64,000 bases of DNA. Origin: Triglochin maritima (lineage: Eukaryota; Streptophyta; Magnoliopsida; Alismatales; Juncaginaceae). The position numbers and the translations under genes were made by a program. How positions within the stretch are numbered: the first letter of the stretch is position 1; each line of letters starts with the position of its first letter. Where the stretch lies: NCBI GenBank assembly GCA_963682175.1, contig OY821771.1:29160201-29224200 (forward strand), in the 5' to 3' direction. Below, one piece after another: positions 33,715-45,431 of this stretch. Under the pieces are notes generated by a model that saw only the letters and a program-made list of their open reading frames with translations, did not search any database and was not told where the DNA came from.

Positions 33715-35703
33715 TGAAGGGAATGTGTTCTAAAAGTTTTACTTTTAAATGTCAATTATTATGAATTGAATGAGAAATCATTTTGTTCCTTGTTTATGAT
33801 ATTCAATTTTTTGAAGTGTTAAGGAAGATGCTCTTGGTCCTTAACCGTAGAGCTCTAAAAGATATTGGTTTCCATAAAACAAAAGATATTCACAATCATG
33901 GTGATTAACATGGGATATTAATTACCGAGTTAAGATTGTCGTGTTGGTCATAGATCATTTTAGCTCTACAAGTGAGTGACAACACGGGTACACAAAAGAG
34001 AAAAATATTACTTTTGTACACTGAATAGACCTAATAAGTAAAATATTATAGAAATGTGTTTCTGTGTCATTAATATTTTACTGTGTCCTTGGTCCTTTGA
34101 TATGAGACTTATATCCGATCACTTAAGAAATGCTTGTTTAGACTAGTGTCTTAAGCTATCAATAAGTGTAGTGTAAAGACATTGGTTGGTTAAGTATGAC
34201 ATTTTGTTGGAGAAGATATTTAGTCAAAAGATTATCATTGCTCCTCTTAATTGAGTAATGATATTAGTGGGCCCCTTGATAAAGCAAAGTTATAATGTGC
34301 ACAATGTGATTTGAGTTAAGTCACATATTTATAACTAGCTTAAAGAGATTAAGAAATAAATACTAATACAAAGATGACACAATACTACTTTGTGTGTATT
34401 CTTAATATCATGAGGCAAGAGACGGACACAAGTGGTGCACTCCATCACTAAATGGATCGGGTTTTGATTCAAGTGGAATTAAGACATCTAACTAATTGGG
34501 AGCTATAATGTGTAGCTAGATACCGCTTATAGCTTGTGGTATTAAGCTCTTAATATCACTGTCAACTTAGTTTAGATCCTCCCATAGGTCACACCACAAA
34601 ACTGGGAAACGGGAAATGAGGATTTTGAGTTCATAAGATGTGTCGGGTTTCATGTAGAAAATAAGACACATGGGGTGAACAAGCAAAATCAAAATTATGT
34701 TGTGATTAATAACATAATTAGAATCTAAATTAAATTCATATGTGATGTAAATATTATGTGGTGTAATGATTATCATTACATAGGATAATATGTTACATAA
34801 GTTGTGAATTTACTACTAATCCCGAAATGTCAAATTTTGTAGGGGTTAAAACGAAATTTGACAAGTCTGCAGTACTGTGCAAAAACGGTCGACCGGTTAA
34901 CTGTAAACGGTCGACCGGACACGTCTCGACCGATAACAGGGAATTTTCATCTGTTCGGACCGGTCGACCGGATCTATCGGTCGGTCGACCGAACATTGTG
35001 ATGAAATATTTTATTGTTGCGAGCGGTCGACCGAACCTCCAAACGGTCGACCGGTCCAGACGGTTTTCTGCAGAATTAATTTAAGAATTAATTAGATCAT
35101 GCATGGAATTGGTCCATGATTGATTTAATTCGTGGCTGAGATTATTTGTTAGCAAATAATGGATGGTTAGATGGAAGTTTGCATGAAATCATGGGCAAGA
35201 GGTTGCACATGAATAGGTAATTTGGAGAGAACTTATAAATACAAGTTTATCTCATTACCTCATTAATTAATTCATTATTTTCTCATGCAAAAATCTCTCT
35301 CCATAGTTCTCCACGAAATTTTCTTAATTCTTAAGATTAGTCTTAGTTTTCAGAGATCTTCTTCTCAAGGGAACTAGAGAGGGGTTAGTAATTGGATTCT
35401 AAACCCTATTGGAGATTGAGAGGCTAGCTATTCTCTCTCCAATCTCGTTTAGAGTTTGGTGAATACTCGGAGGCAATCCACCGGGCGATTCGACCGTCAA
35501 CGCGACTCTGGATCTTCAAGAGGTTTTAGAGAACCTCTAGGTATGATCCTCTTTGTAATTGTTTGTTTATGCTAATGCATGTTAAATAATTAGGATAAAC
35601 AAATGCATGTCTATATGAAAATCGAAGAAAATATGAATACTACGATCCTATATGTTTATAAAATTTCGAAAATATATACATACTATAGGGCAGAAATCCA
35701 ACA
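33715..35703 (+). mobile_element. Solo LTR D2, 1,989 bp
   Basis: TGAAGGGAATGTG...AAATCCAACA with the perfect duplication AAATA (33710-33714 and 35704-35708) and no interior. U3 holds CGGTCGACCGG-type palindromes (34885-35065) and a TATA box CTTATAAATAC at 35232. Same family as D1, D3 and D4. Confidence 0.9.
35232..35242 (+). promoter_or_regulatory. TATA box of D2
   Basis: CTTATAAATAC, about 170 bp downstream of the last palindrome in the D2 U3. Confidence 0.65.
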
Positions 35704-36611
35704 AAATAGAAGCTGACAAAACGCAATTCTGAGTAAGTTCGATCGACCAGATTGGGCTGAACGGTCGACCGTTTGGTAATTTAGATTAAGGTTCGGTCGA
35801 CCGGTTATGGAACGGTCGACCGCCAAAGGCTATAATCTTGGTACACTTAAGTGATCGGTTGAACACCAAGATAGGTTCAATCAACTGTTTCTCACAAGGC
35901 TCTATGGGGTTGACAAACAAGATCATATTCGGTCGACCGAAACAAAGAATACGGTCGACCGAAAACCGACATGCACTTTTGGTTTGTCCAGTCTTCTAAG
36001 TTCGGTCGATCGAACAAGGTCCTCGATCGATCGATACACTAAATGTATTTCGGGTATATGGAGATAATATGAATACGACAATTGGGTATAATACAACAAA
36101 ACAAATGGTCGGAAATTTGTTGCTACTCTGTCGACCAAAAAGGTCTGAACGGTCGACCAAACTTTGGCAGTAAAACACTAACAGGATATATGATCACTCG
36201 GTTGACCGAACGGTCTGTTTCGGTCGACCGAATGTGGGAAGATAGTTCAGGTTAAGATTTAGTGTTTTCCGGTCTAAGTTTGGGTGATCTGTTGAAGTCC
36301 AAATTATGTAAAATTTCGTGTGTGACTTCTATAGGGAGCCTAGTGTGTGTTTGAGTAGTTTTTAGCTTAAGTATGCTCAATTACACAAAGTTCCTAAGAC
36401 TCAAAGAAATACAAATTACATGTCTTCAAATGAGCTCGATTACTTGTCTTGACTTGATTTCCTTTCTTCATTGAGTCTTCATCACCTGTAGAGGTCAGCA
36501 TAAAACAATATATATACAATGCAACATATGTTCTACTCTACATGATCATAATTAAGATTAGGTTGATTAAATCATCAAAACATAGATAAAGGCCAAAAAG
36601 CCAGCAAAATT

Positions 36612-36974
36612 GACTCAATAATGAATGAAAAGAATGAGGTGATTTCTAGACATGAAGAATATGCATTAAAACATGATAGTCTAAGAGCAACACCGATTGA
36701 TAATGAACAACTAAATCTTAAGGCATGTAATGCTCAACTTAGAAAATATCTAGAAAATTTCACAAATAGAACTAAGACGCTTAACGTACTTCTAGGTAGT
36801 CAAAGACAGTCCTTAGATAAACATGGTCTAAGATATAATGATTCGTATGTTAAAAACCATATAGTTCATACCACCTTGAATGGAAAGTATTTAGTTGTAA
36901 AACATAGTTCTTCAACTGTGTGGGCTCCTAAAACCAAAATTGTTTGGGTTACCAAAGCTAATGTTCAATGACCC
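36612..36974 (+). pseudogene. Element A gag-like gene, 3' part
   Basis: Continues the frame broken at 16785. It reads MNEKNEVISRHEEYALKHD, NFTNRTKTLNVLLGSQ, then STVWAPKTKIVWVTKANVQ and stops. In Copia elements the text resembling VWVPK lies just ahead of protease; here no protease follows. Confidence 0.8.
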
Positions 36975-37610
36975 AAACTTGTTTGGGTACCTAAATCTAC
37001 ACTTGTAGGTACTTAGAAGATGGGGAATCGGTAGTGACCGACCAAAGCATGCAAAGTCAAAATTCAAAGCCGGTTGCACTATCGAAAGGAAGATGGAACC
37101 AAGAAATGAGGATCACTAAGTTGGGTAACATTCTTAATCCTCCTAAGCATATAGATTTGGTTCCAAGCACGACATTTGAATCTTAATTTCCATATCGTTG
37201 TAATATCATTTATTACAAATCTTCAAAGGGAAAAATACATCATATGCTTAATTGTCACATGTTTTAATTGATGTCAAAAAGGGGAGAAAATTGAGCTTAA
37301 TAGACCAATCCATATGGATAGGGGGAGCTTAATGAAGATCTCTGTCTAGAAAGAGTAATGATGTGCAAAATTAAGACGGAGCAACTTCATTGCAAGAAAA
37401 AAACATCAAAAATTCCATGATAAATTTTATTTTTTGATGGATGTCAAAGGGGGAGAGAATATTGGGGGTAAATAGATTGAAATTTGCTTAAAATTGAAAA
37501 AAACTATGCCCACTCATAGGAGGAGCATTTTTATGCATAGTTTACTTCTTTAAAATTTAAAGTATTAAGTTTATTAAGATATAGGTTGTCATAATCAAGA
37601 AGTGGGAGAT
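36975..37610 (+). other. Element A 3' noncoding region and polypurine tract
   Basis: No pol remains. The region holds GATGTCAAAGGGGGAGAGAA and ends in the polypurine tract AAGAAGTGGGAGAT (37597-37610) immediately before the 3' LTR. Confidence 0.75.
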
Positions 37611-40171
37611 TGTTGAATTTTAGGCCTTAATCCATGTTTTGATGATTTAATCAACTTACTCTTAATCACAATCCAAAGTAGAGTAGCAGACATTATGCAT
37701 AACATATATATTGTGTTGTGCTAGCTTCTATAGGTGATCAAGACTCAATGATGAAAGGAATTCAAGTAAAGATATGTAATCAAGCTTTTGAAGACATGTA
37801 ATTTTACTTTTAATTGAGTCTTAGGAATGTTGTGTACTTGAGCATACTAGAGTAAATAACTAATCACACACACACACACACACTAGGTTCCTTGTAGAAG
37901 TCACACACAAAATCTCAAATCAATTGGACTTCAATAGGTCATCCGAACTTAGACCGAAAAAGCATTTAAACCTAAACTGCATGTGCCAATCGGTAGACCG
38001 TTGCCAGCCTAGCGGTCGACTGGATGAAGCACTTTTGGTCATCCAGAACTTACTGGAAGATTTCAGTCGACAATTCCCTAGTCCCCGGTCAATCGAACGT
38101 AGTCTTCTCTTGAAGCCCAAAGTGCATGTTAATTTTCGGTCGAACAAGACCATTCCTTGAGTTCGACCGTTTATCTTTTGTCTGACCTAAACCCTAGAAT
38201 GGTCGACCAATCCAAACCTTATGTTCGACCGTTCACTTAAGTGAACTTAAGTTATAGCCAATTTGGTTCGACCGTTCTTGATTCGGTTCGAACGTTTCCA
38301 CACCTTTATGGAAACGGTCGACCGTGGAGCCCGATTCAATCACCGAATTTGTCCCGAACAGTGTCCTGAGCTTTTCTGTTTTGTGTTTCTTACACAAACA
38401 CTTACCACTCTTATCACAACGGCTATAACTCCTTATAGCATGTTCCATCATGATTATTCTACTGACATATATGTAATACATAACCATTTCAACTCTAATC
38501 ATGCTCTAAGATTCTAATTTTTATCGCATATATGCTCTGAAATTGATGTTGCATGTTATCAATTATTGTGGAGTTTGATTATGACATCTTGCTATAATGC
38601 ATCATTCTATTTCGTCTTTCATGTCTATGTGTTACTGATGTGATATGTTATGTTGTGTTTGTGTATGACCTTTAGGATATCAGACCTTATAACATTGTTA
38701 TCATGACCCGTAGATGACTCGATTGGTTGCTAGACGGTTTTACCAATTTCGGTTAGGATTGGTTGTTGTTGTGGATGTCATTTGATCCCTGATTTGGGGA
38801 TGTTGTTTCTGAATGTTGTGTTGGGCTGTGAGGAGGGTATTCTTATATCCTTCCTCGAGCTCATTCTGGATTCTGTAACTACATTAGATTTTAGATGCTT
38901 AAGTAGCTTTCATTGCATTTAATCTAATAAGTAATTCTGGGCACGCTCTGTTTTCTGGGTTGACGGGCCACGAGTGGGTCATCTAGCTTTAGAGGCCATT
39001 CGCATAAGACCCCTATGTGGAGGTCAGGCGTAAGATAAGTCCTGCGCAGGCATGCTGCCACTCTGTGTCAGGTTAGATGTTCCCAAGTTCGCGACAATAC
39101 CATGATGGTTTATTTCTGTGATTTTGGGTGTCTATCCGGCGTACCGCTTTGTGCCAAGCGGTGGGTCACTATCGAGTGACCCGCTTCTATTTCAGACCAA
39201 CATGGCTACTGTTATGGTTCCTTTTAGAGGATGTGGTCGGGTGCACCCAACTAGCACGACTGTTGGAGTCGTAGCCTTCTGTTGTATATTGTGTTTTTCT
39301 GTTATGATTATGATGCTTTTGTCTTAGTTAGGTTGCATGCATTCTTCTATAAAACTCTGATTGGGCTGGGGGCATACTGGGTTTTCTCTATTGAAAACTC
39401 ATGCATATGTTAATGTGGTGCTTGCATGTACTTACATTCCTACATAGTGGACTAGACGAGTAGTCGAAGGTTCTGTACACGAGGGACACATCGACCAGAG
39501 TCTTCAGTTATCCTTACTTCAGCTTATTGTTGTAATTCCTTTTTGAAACTCAAGTAATGTATGAAATCTTTTCATATATGGATATTCAGTTGTTTTTATA
39601 TGCCAGCTATCCATGTATGTCTTTTATCTTTACATGGTCGAGTTAGTTGTTGTCTGTCTATTATTGTAACTCCTTCGGTCGTTGCGGAGGTCTTTGATCG
39701 CGATACTAGTGTTTTTCCCAGTGTGCGTACCAGTCATCAATTCCTAATTCACTCAAGGTGTGCTCAAGTCAGAGAGTGTTGTTCCACTCACATTGTTGTT
39801 CAAAAAACAAGAAGTTCGATGAAAGCCTGAATTGTTCCTTCTCGGGTTGTGAGAGGAGGAATCCAAGTTTGTGAGGGTCTTTCGCATGACTTGTTGTCTA
39901 AAGGCGTTGTCTCTCATCCCAGAATGGGGAGTGGATAGTGAAGACGTAGGTGGAGCTCACAGAGTCAAGTGGAGCTTGCAAGAGAGAAAGTTAGTGGGAG
40001 GTCGAACCTCTATAAAAATCCACCATCTTCATTGTGGTTTACATTGTTTTTCTTATTAGCTTTGTTTTTCTCTACTTGTTTGTTTAAATTGTTTCCGCTG
40101 CTCATCTGGTTTTCTTAAGTAGAGATTCACTTAAATTTGATTAGAAAATTAGGAGCCACATTGTTCCTACA
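37611..40171 (+). repeat. Element A 3' LTR, carrying a foreign block
   Basis: Starts TGTTGAATTTTAGGCC and ends ATTGTTCCTACA. About 37611-38435 and 39732-40171 match the 5' LTR; in between, some 126 bp including the TATA box are missing and replaced by an unrelated 1.3-kb block. A (CA)n tract stands at about 37867-37883. Confidence 0.88.
38437..39731. other. Foreign 1.3-kb block replacing part of the element A 3' LTR
   Basis: The sequence is unrelated to the LTR and has no coding frame of substance. It contains two adjacent hairpins, ACCGCTT-TGTGCC-AAGCGGT (39143-39162) and GGGTCACT-ATCG-AGTGACCC (39163-39182). The general look (TG-rich, TACTTACATTCC) recalls a Gypsy LTR or 3' region, but no clear ends or target duplication are visible. 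Confidence 0.5.
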
Positions 40172-40300
40172 CTAAGAGCCTTGAAACTTCATGTAAATCA
40201 TCACGTTTCCTCTCAACAACCTTGGCTCATTGGATTGAGAGTTTATGTTCTTCAAATCTTCCCAGATTTTAGCAGCACTTTCATGGTATAATCACACTTA
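40172..40300 (-). pseudogene. Copia gag fragment beyond element A
   Basis: The minus strand reads ESAAKIWEDLKNINSQSNEPR, close to the Copia gag SAKEIW.DLKERFSQSN block, then stops. It is joined almost directly, out of frame, to the integrase remnant at 13763-14302 once element A is removed. The host Copia copy had therefore already lost everything between gag and integrase. Confidence 0.7.
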
Positions 40301-40857
40301 GGATTATACTTGGGATTTAGATTTTATTGAAATAGTAAACTTAAAATTCGTTACAATAGGTGAGTCCTATTTACAAGGGAACCTCATACATGGTTAAATG
40401 GTAGTACACATTTAACATCTATGTGTGTGAGAGACCCCACTTGGTTATTACATGGATGCTTAGTCAAACTTGCTGAGTTGTTTGACTTAGTCTAATCTCC
40501 TTGTGTCATCTAATCTTTATGCAACAATTTGAGATATATGTTTCGAAAGATCTTATAACTGGAGTTGTTTTCCAGCTCGATTAGCTCCGAATTAATTTTA
40601 ATAGATATCAAATAAGACTATCATTTTCAAGAGTCGGAAACCCAAATTAAATTAAAAGAAAAATAGTTGTTCAAGTCATTTTGCAGTAGACAAAGGAAAA
40701 CAATTGTGGGTGGGCCATCGCAAATACAAAGCCCACCCCACACAAACCAAACCACAATTGTTTTGTTTCCACACAAACCCCACATACTTTTCCCTCAAGC
40801 CTTCCCAGTGTAAGTTAGGGTTTCCCTTCTTCCCACCACCACCACACATCGTCCGTG
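40301..40857 (+). promoter_or_regulatory. TIM17 promoter and 5' UTR with site II motifs and telo-box
   Basis: Site II motifs TGGGCC (40711-40716) and AGCCCA (40730-40735, TGGGCT on the other strand) lie about 125-150 bp upstream of the start codon, and a telo-box TTAGGGTTT (AAACCCTAA on the minus strand) lies at 40815-40823. This pair is common in plant nuclear genes for mitochondrial and ribosomal proteins and links expression to growth. No clear TATA box is seen. 40301-40680 shows nothing else. Confidence 0.65.
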
Positions 40858-41523
40858 ATGGGAACCCCAGAGACCTCCCGCGAGCCGTGCCCGGACCGGA
40901 TCCTCGACGACGTCGGCGGCGCCTTCGGCATGGGCGCGGTCGGCGGATCCGCCTTCCACTTCCTTAAGGGCGTCTTCAATTCCCCCAACGGCGAGCGCCT
41001 CGTCGGCGGCGCCCAGGCCGTACGCATGAACGCTCCGAGAGTCGGAGGCAGCTTTGCCGTCTGGGGCGGCCTCTTCTCCGCCTTTGACTGCTCCATGGTC
41101 TACGTCCGCCAGAAGGAGGACCCCTGGAACTCCATCGCCGCCGGTGCGGCGACCGGGGGTTTCCTCCAGATGCGGCAGGGGCTACCTGCCGCTACCCGGT
41201 CGGCGATCTTCGGGGGCGTTCTGCTGGCTTTAATCGAGGGGGCTGGGATTATGATTAATCGGTTTTTGAGTGTGCCACCTCAGATACTTGAGGATCCTGC
41301 TGCGGCCGGGTTCCCCCAGCAGGGGTTTCCCCCTCAGGGTTTGCCGGCGCCTGCAGTGCAATCGGCGCAGGTGGAGACGAGTGGTGCGGCAGAGTCGAAG
41401 TCGTGGTTTGGTGGGTTGTTTGGAGGGAAGAAGGAGGAGGTTGTTGGAGGTGGAGGGAAGACTGAGGTTTTGGAGAGTTTTGATTCTGCTAGCCCTCCGT
41501 TGCCGTCTTTCGAGTATAAGTAG
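40858..41523 (+). CDS. TIM17: Mitochondrial import inner membrane translocase subunit TIM17
   Basis: Channel-associated subunit of the TIM23 complex that moves presequence proteins across, and inserts others into, the mitochondrial inner membrane. The 221-residue single-exon frame starts at ATG 40858 with [20 protein letters not shown], nearly the known plant N-terminus. The family core follows: [19 protein letters not shown] (first membrane segment), [21 protein letters not shown], the signature [19 protein letters not shown], and [16 protein letters not shown] (last membrane segment). The C-terminal tail (about residues 140-221) is Pro/Gln- and Gly-rich and variable, as in plant TIM17-2 type proteins. 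Length fits the plant family (about 220-240). The first half is GC-rich relative to its surroundings. No breaks; this is the clearest intact host gene of the window. Confidence 0.95.
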   Translation: MGTPETSREPCPDRILDDVGGAFGMGAVGGSAFHFLKGVFNSPNGERLVGGAQAVRMNAPRVGGSFAVWGGLFSAFDCSMVYVRQKEDPWNSIAAGAATGGFLQMRQGLPAATRSAIFGGVLLALIEGAGIMINRFLSVPPQILEDPAAAGFPQQGFPPQGLPAPAVQSAQVETSGAAESKSWFGGLFGGKKEEVVGGGGKTEVLESFDSASPPLPSFEYK

Positions 41524-44500
41524 ATTGGATGAAGGAGTAAGAATGAGATGGTGGGTTTGGAATTTTAGTTGTTTGGTTCATATTAAGTTTGATTTTGTGG
41601 AAATTGTGGTTTTGGAGATTAATCTTTTTTGTGATTTAGTCATATTTATCTGTGCTCTGGGTCTTAAGTGCATTGATGCTGTTTTTAACTTCATCTATGA
41701 CCTTATCCTGCTATTCAACCGATCTTGCGTTGGCAAAGCTGGTTGCTTTCTGTTAGGTAGAGTTGATGGAGAGAAGTGTTTTCAGATAGCACAAAGCTGC
41801 ATTCAATGTTATAATATTTCTTTCAATGCTTTTTGTGGTCTCGTTGATGTGAAACTTAAGTTTTCATCCTTTTGCTTGCTTGATTGTTGATTTTTTTTTC
41901 TTTTTTATTATCAGTGTTTTTGTTTATCTTAGTTGTATTATAAATATATTTTTGTTGCTTAGTTTCTATAATTACTATTTTTTGTTTAAGTTATTGTTAT
42001 TAATACGTCTGTGTTTCTTTCGTGTGTTTTCTTGGAGACCTTTTATTAAGGTTGTGTTGTTACTTGTATGTTTCTTTCTATTTACTATCTAGAGTTTATT
42101 TTCACATGATCTGTTTGATTGTGTGAGGTTGGGTGTTAATTGTATGTTATAAAAAACCATACCAGGCTTATTATGTTATCTGAGTAAGCGACACTGCAAT
42201 CTCCTGTATGAAGTGCAAATCAAACCACCTTTGAAGTAGTACCACTCCACTTGTATTTAGGAGATATGTCTATTTGATTGGGTTATATTTGATTTATTTT
42301 AATGTGTTCATCGAGATCTGTATTGTCTTTTTTTTTGAAATATATTCTTTTGTGACTTTTTTTGAAGATTTTGCAATCCATGATAAATGCCTTTTCTACT
42401 ATGCCTCTGTCTGAGTTTGTGTTCAATTACTCGCATGAAACTGAACTCTTTAAAATTCAAGCTTTTCATTAAAAAAATTACAGTTGTATTCTTGGTGTGT
42501 TAATGATTTATTAAGTGCTATGATATCAAAATATTTGTGCTAGTTTGAGCTTCCTTTCATGTTCAAAAGGTTTATTCACATTCTGAGTCGTTAAACATTA
42601 TGCCATGTCCTTCAATATTGGTTCCTTGGAACTATAATTTGAAAGACAAAACTTAGCATTGTCCTGATTTTCTGGCTTCCCTCTTCGTTATGTAGGTGCC
42701 GATAACACCAATGCAACAGCAATGAGGGCATTCTTGCAGCCCCTATTATTCTGTTTAGTTATGTGGAACATAAGCATTGATCCTAGCCTAACTATTGTTG
42801 AGATGCACTTTATTGGTGTGACACATTTAGTGCAACTTAATAGGAATTACAGTTCAGTGACACTATTTTTTTAACATATTCGAGGCATGGTAAAAAACAA
42901 CTAAAGGGCATGTAACGGGGCTAAGGTTCACGGTTGCATAAAAAGTTGGCTGCTGAAAATCTGTAGTGTAGGAAAGAATGATCCTATCCTGGGGTTAAGT
43001 AGGTAGCAGGTATCTCGTGATTAGCTTACTAGCTTGTTTACCATCTTGGCATTTGTCATTCATGTTATTGTTATTAGTTATTACCCTCTTAAGCATGTTT
43101 TGGTTCTTTCTTTAGTTTTCCTACCTGAATGTGGGTTTATGGGTAATGTATAGCAAATGGCTATTTGTCAAGGTTGGTTTTGTTATTCTTGTTGGGCACT
43201 AAATGCTTGGTGCATTCTTTTAGAGGCGTTATGGAAGCAGTTAATCATGCACACTACAAACTACTAATTACAGCTTCTAATTTTTTGTAAAGAATATCCT
43301 TTTAGTTGAAAGTTTTCCCTTTTATGTTTTATATTACGTACAGATTCAACATTCAGCATCTAGATTTTTGGACTCCTATAGTAGATCCCTGTGGCTCTAA
43401 TATCTCTATGTCAAGAATTAGTTGTATATGCTGCAACTTATGTTGGAAGTTAATTTGCAGAGTGCAACTGTAGTGTGTTTTTAGGATGCCATTTAATCAC
43501 GTTGTTTTCTCATACAGGTTATGACATGCATTGGATAAATTCGCGGAAAGTGGAGGTGCCGTTGTTTAGGGAGGTAATAAGTTGAAGCTAGAACTAACTA
43601 AAATTATATATGAGCAGTTAACTTCGGATGAGGTTTCTTGCCTAGTCTTCACTTTGTTTAGGATTGGTATTTGTTTCGGGTACAATTTTGTTAGGTGTTA
43701 TGTGGCAGAGACATTCTGTGCTGTATATCTCTATTTTATAGTGGCGTGCCATAAGAAATCTCGAAGAAATTAAATTCTGTGCTGTATCAGTTGTTTCATT
43801 CAAATTAAATTTATTAAATTCCGGCCGAGTTGTTTCATACCTACATTCTACTTCTCACGTACAAGACAAAGTGGATAGGGTAAGCAAAAATATTTAATCC
43901 AATTATTAATACTAAATCGTAAGATAATCTGGAAAATGAATAGTCGCAATTAAGATGATTTTAATTGTGTGCAAATTTGTCATGAATAGCATTAAGTATG
44001 TGAGTTTTCATTGCTTCTTATCCAACTCATCTAACCAATACAAACCTTAAATATATTTCTCAATGCTACTACTCACTCCAAGCTAGGAACACCCACAATA
44101 CGTTCAATGGTAGTAAAAACCAAGCATACCATAATTATACTAGAAATAAGACAACAATCGGATGCACGACCGAAGATGAGGGTTGTGTTAGAGCCTGCGT
44201 CGGTAGGATATGGGAAGGTTGGTGGCTTAGACTTTAAAGGTGATAAAAGGAACGTTCGTCTCCTCATCAACAAAAACATGCCCACCGCCTCTTCCACGCT
44301 ACTGCACTTTGCGATAGCATCAGGGAGGTTGGTTCACCGGTAAGGGAAAAGTCTGGAGATTCAACCACCAACAAAATTGAATCCTGATTGGTTAGGGTTT
44401 CAACACATTGACTGCGGGTTACGAGCTCCCCTGATTGGCTATGCATACTTCATGGAGTAGGCGTTGTTGTAGGGGTTCTTAAAGGTTCAATGAATTTCTC

Positions 44501-44540
44501 GAAGCTCCTATATCGGTGGACGTGGCCACTACTATGTTTA
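41524..44540. other. TIM17 3' UTR and intergenic DNA, no further gene seen
   Basis: T-rich sequence after the stop fits a 3' UTR to about 42100. Splice-like acceptors (TTATGTAG|GTGCC near 42695, CATACAG|GTTATG near 43518) might mark 3' UTR introns, but no coding frame supports them. 43800-44540 holds small frames with no recognised family. No mobile element was recognised before 44541. Confidence 0.5.
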
Positions 44541-45431
44541 TGTTGTTTTTTTGGCCTTAATCCATGTTTTGATGATTTAATCAACCTAATCTTAATTGTG
44601 ATCATGTAGAGTAGCACACATGTTGCATTGCATATATATTATTTTGTGCTAACCTCTACAGGTGATCATGATTCAAGGAATAAAGGAAATCAAGTCAAGA
44701 CATGTAATTAAGCTAAATTGAAGACATGTAATTTGTGTTTTCTTTGAGTCTTAAGAACTTTGTGTAATTGAGCATACTTAAGCTAAAAACTACTCAAACA
44801 CACACTAGGTTCCTTATAGAAGTCACACACAAAATTTCATATAATTTGAACTTCATTAGATCACCCAAACTTAGACCAGAAAACACCAAACCTTAACCTG
44901 AACTGTCTGCCCACATTCGGTCGACCGAAACAGACCGTTCGGTCGACCGAGTGATCATATATCCTGTTAGTGTTTTACTGCCCATGTTCAGTCGACCGTC
45001 CAGACCTTTTCGGTCGACCGAGTAACATCATATTTCCGACCATTTGTTTTGTCGTATATACCCAACAGTCGTATTCATATTATCTCCATATACCCCCAAA
45101 TACATTTAGTGTATCGGTTGACTGAGGACCTTGTTCGGTCCACAAAACTTAAGAAGACTCGACAAACCAAAACCTCCTGTTGGTTGTCAGTCGACCTAAT
45201 TTAATCATGTTTGTCAACCCCGAAGAGCCTGTTAGTTTTCGGTCGACCGAACATATCTCGGTGTTCGACCGATAACTTAAGTGTACCTAGATTATAGCCT
45301 TTGGCGGTCGATCGTTCTTTAACCGGTCGACCAAACCGTGTTCAAAATTGCCAAACGGTCGACCGTTCAACCCGATCTGGTCGATCGAACTTACTCAGTT
45401 TTGGGTCCTGTAGATTTCTGTCTTGTGTATC

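Larger units (their letters stand above)
16786..36606 (-). mobile_element. Array B: tandem LTR-internal-LTR-internal-LTR Copia-type element
   Basis: Three minus-strand LTRs (16786-18245, 20565-22076, 33077-36606) alternate with two internal regions (18246-20564 and 22077-33076). The whole is bounded by one 5-bp duplication AAATT (16781-16785 and 36607-36611) inside the gag of element A. Primer sites at 20550-20562 and 33062-33074 and polypurine tracts at 18246 and 22077 confirm orientation. Unequal recombination between LTRs best explains a shared middle LTR under a single target duplication. The second internal region carries X1 and D1, and the third LTR carries D2. Neither internal region encodes pol. 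Confidence 0.9.
33077..36606 (-). repeat. Array B LTR 3 (5'-most), interrupted by D2
   Basis: Two pieces, 33077-33714 and 35704-36606, match the ends of LTRs 1 and 2. D2 lies between them with duplicated AAATA. The left piece has the TATA region and R/U5; the right piece has the CGGTCGACCG-rich U3 (35735-36235). Confidence 0.9.
14303..40171 (+). mobile_element. Element A: gag-only Copia-type LTR retrotransposon with nested insertions
   Basis: A 5' LTR (14303-15879) and 3' LTR (37611-40171) in the same orientation, a primer site at 15882, a polypurine tract at 37597-37610, and the perfect 5-bp target duplication CTAAG (14298-14302 and 40172-40176) define one insertion. Its own internal DNA is only about 1.9 kb (15880-16785 plus 36612-37610) and holds a gag-like gene with no protease, integrase, reverse transcriptase or RNase H. 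Array B is inserted in its gag. A itself sits in an older Copia integrase region. Confidence 0.92.

Noticed and set aside
41880..42092. Hydrophobic frame after TIM17
   Set aside because: Produced by T-rich 3' UTR sequence; no start context or conservation.
44107..44343. 78-codon frame upstream of LTR C, with RRTFLLSPLK-type text in antisense
   Set aside because: No family resemblance, short, and open in both strands by chance; not annotated as a gene.
44918..45390. CGGTCGACCG repeats as a possible satellite
   Set aside because: They are not tandem units but dispersed short palindromes at the same position in every copy of the LTR families, so they belong to U3.
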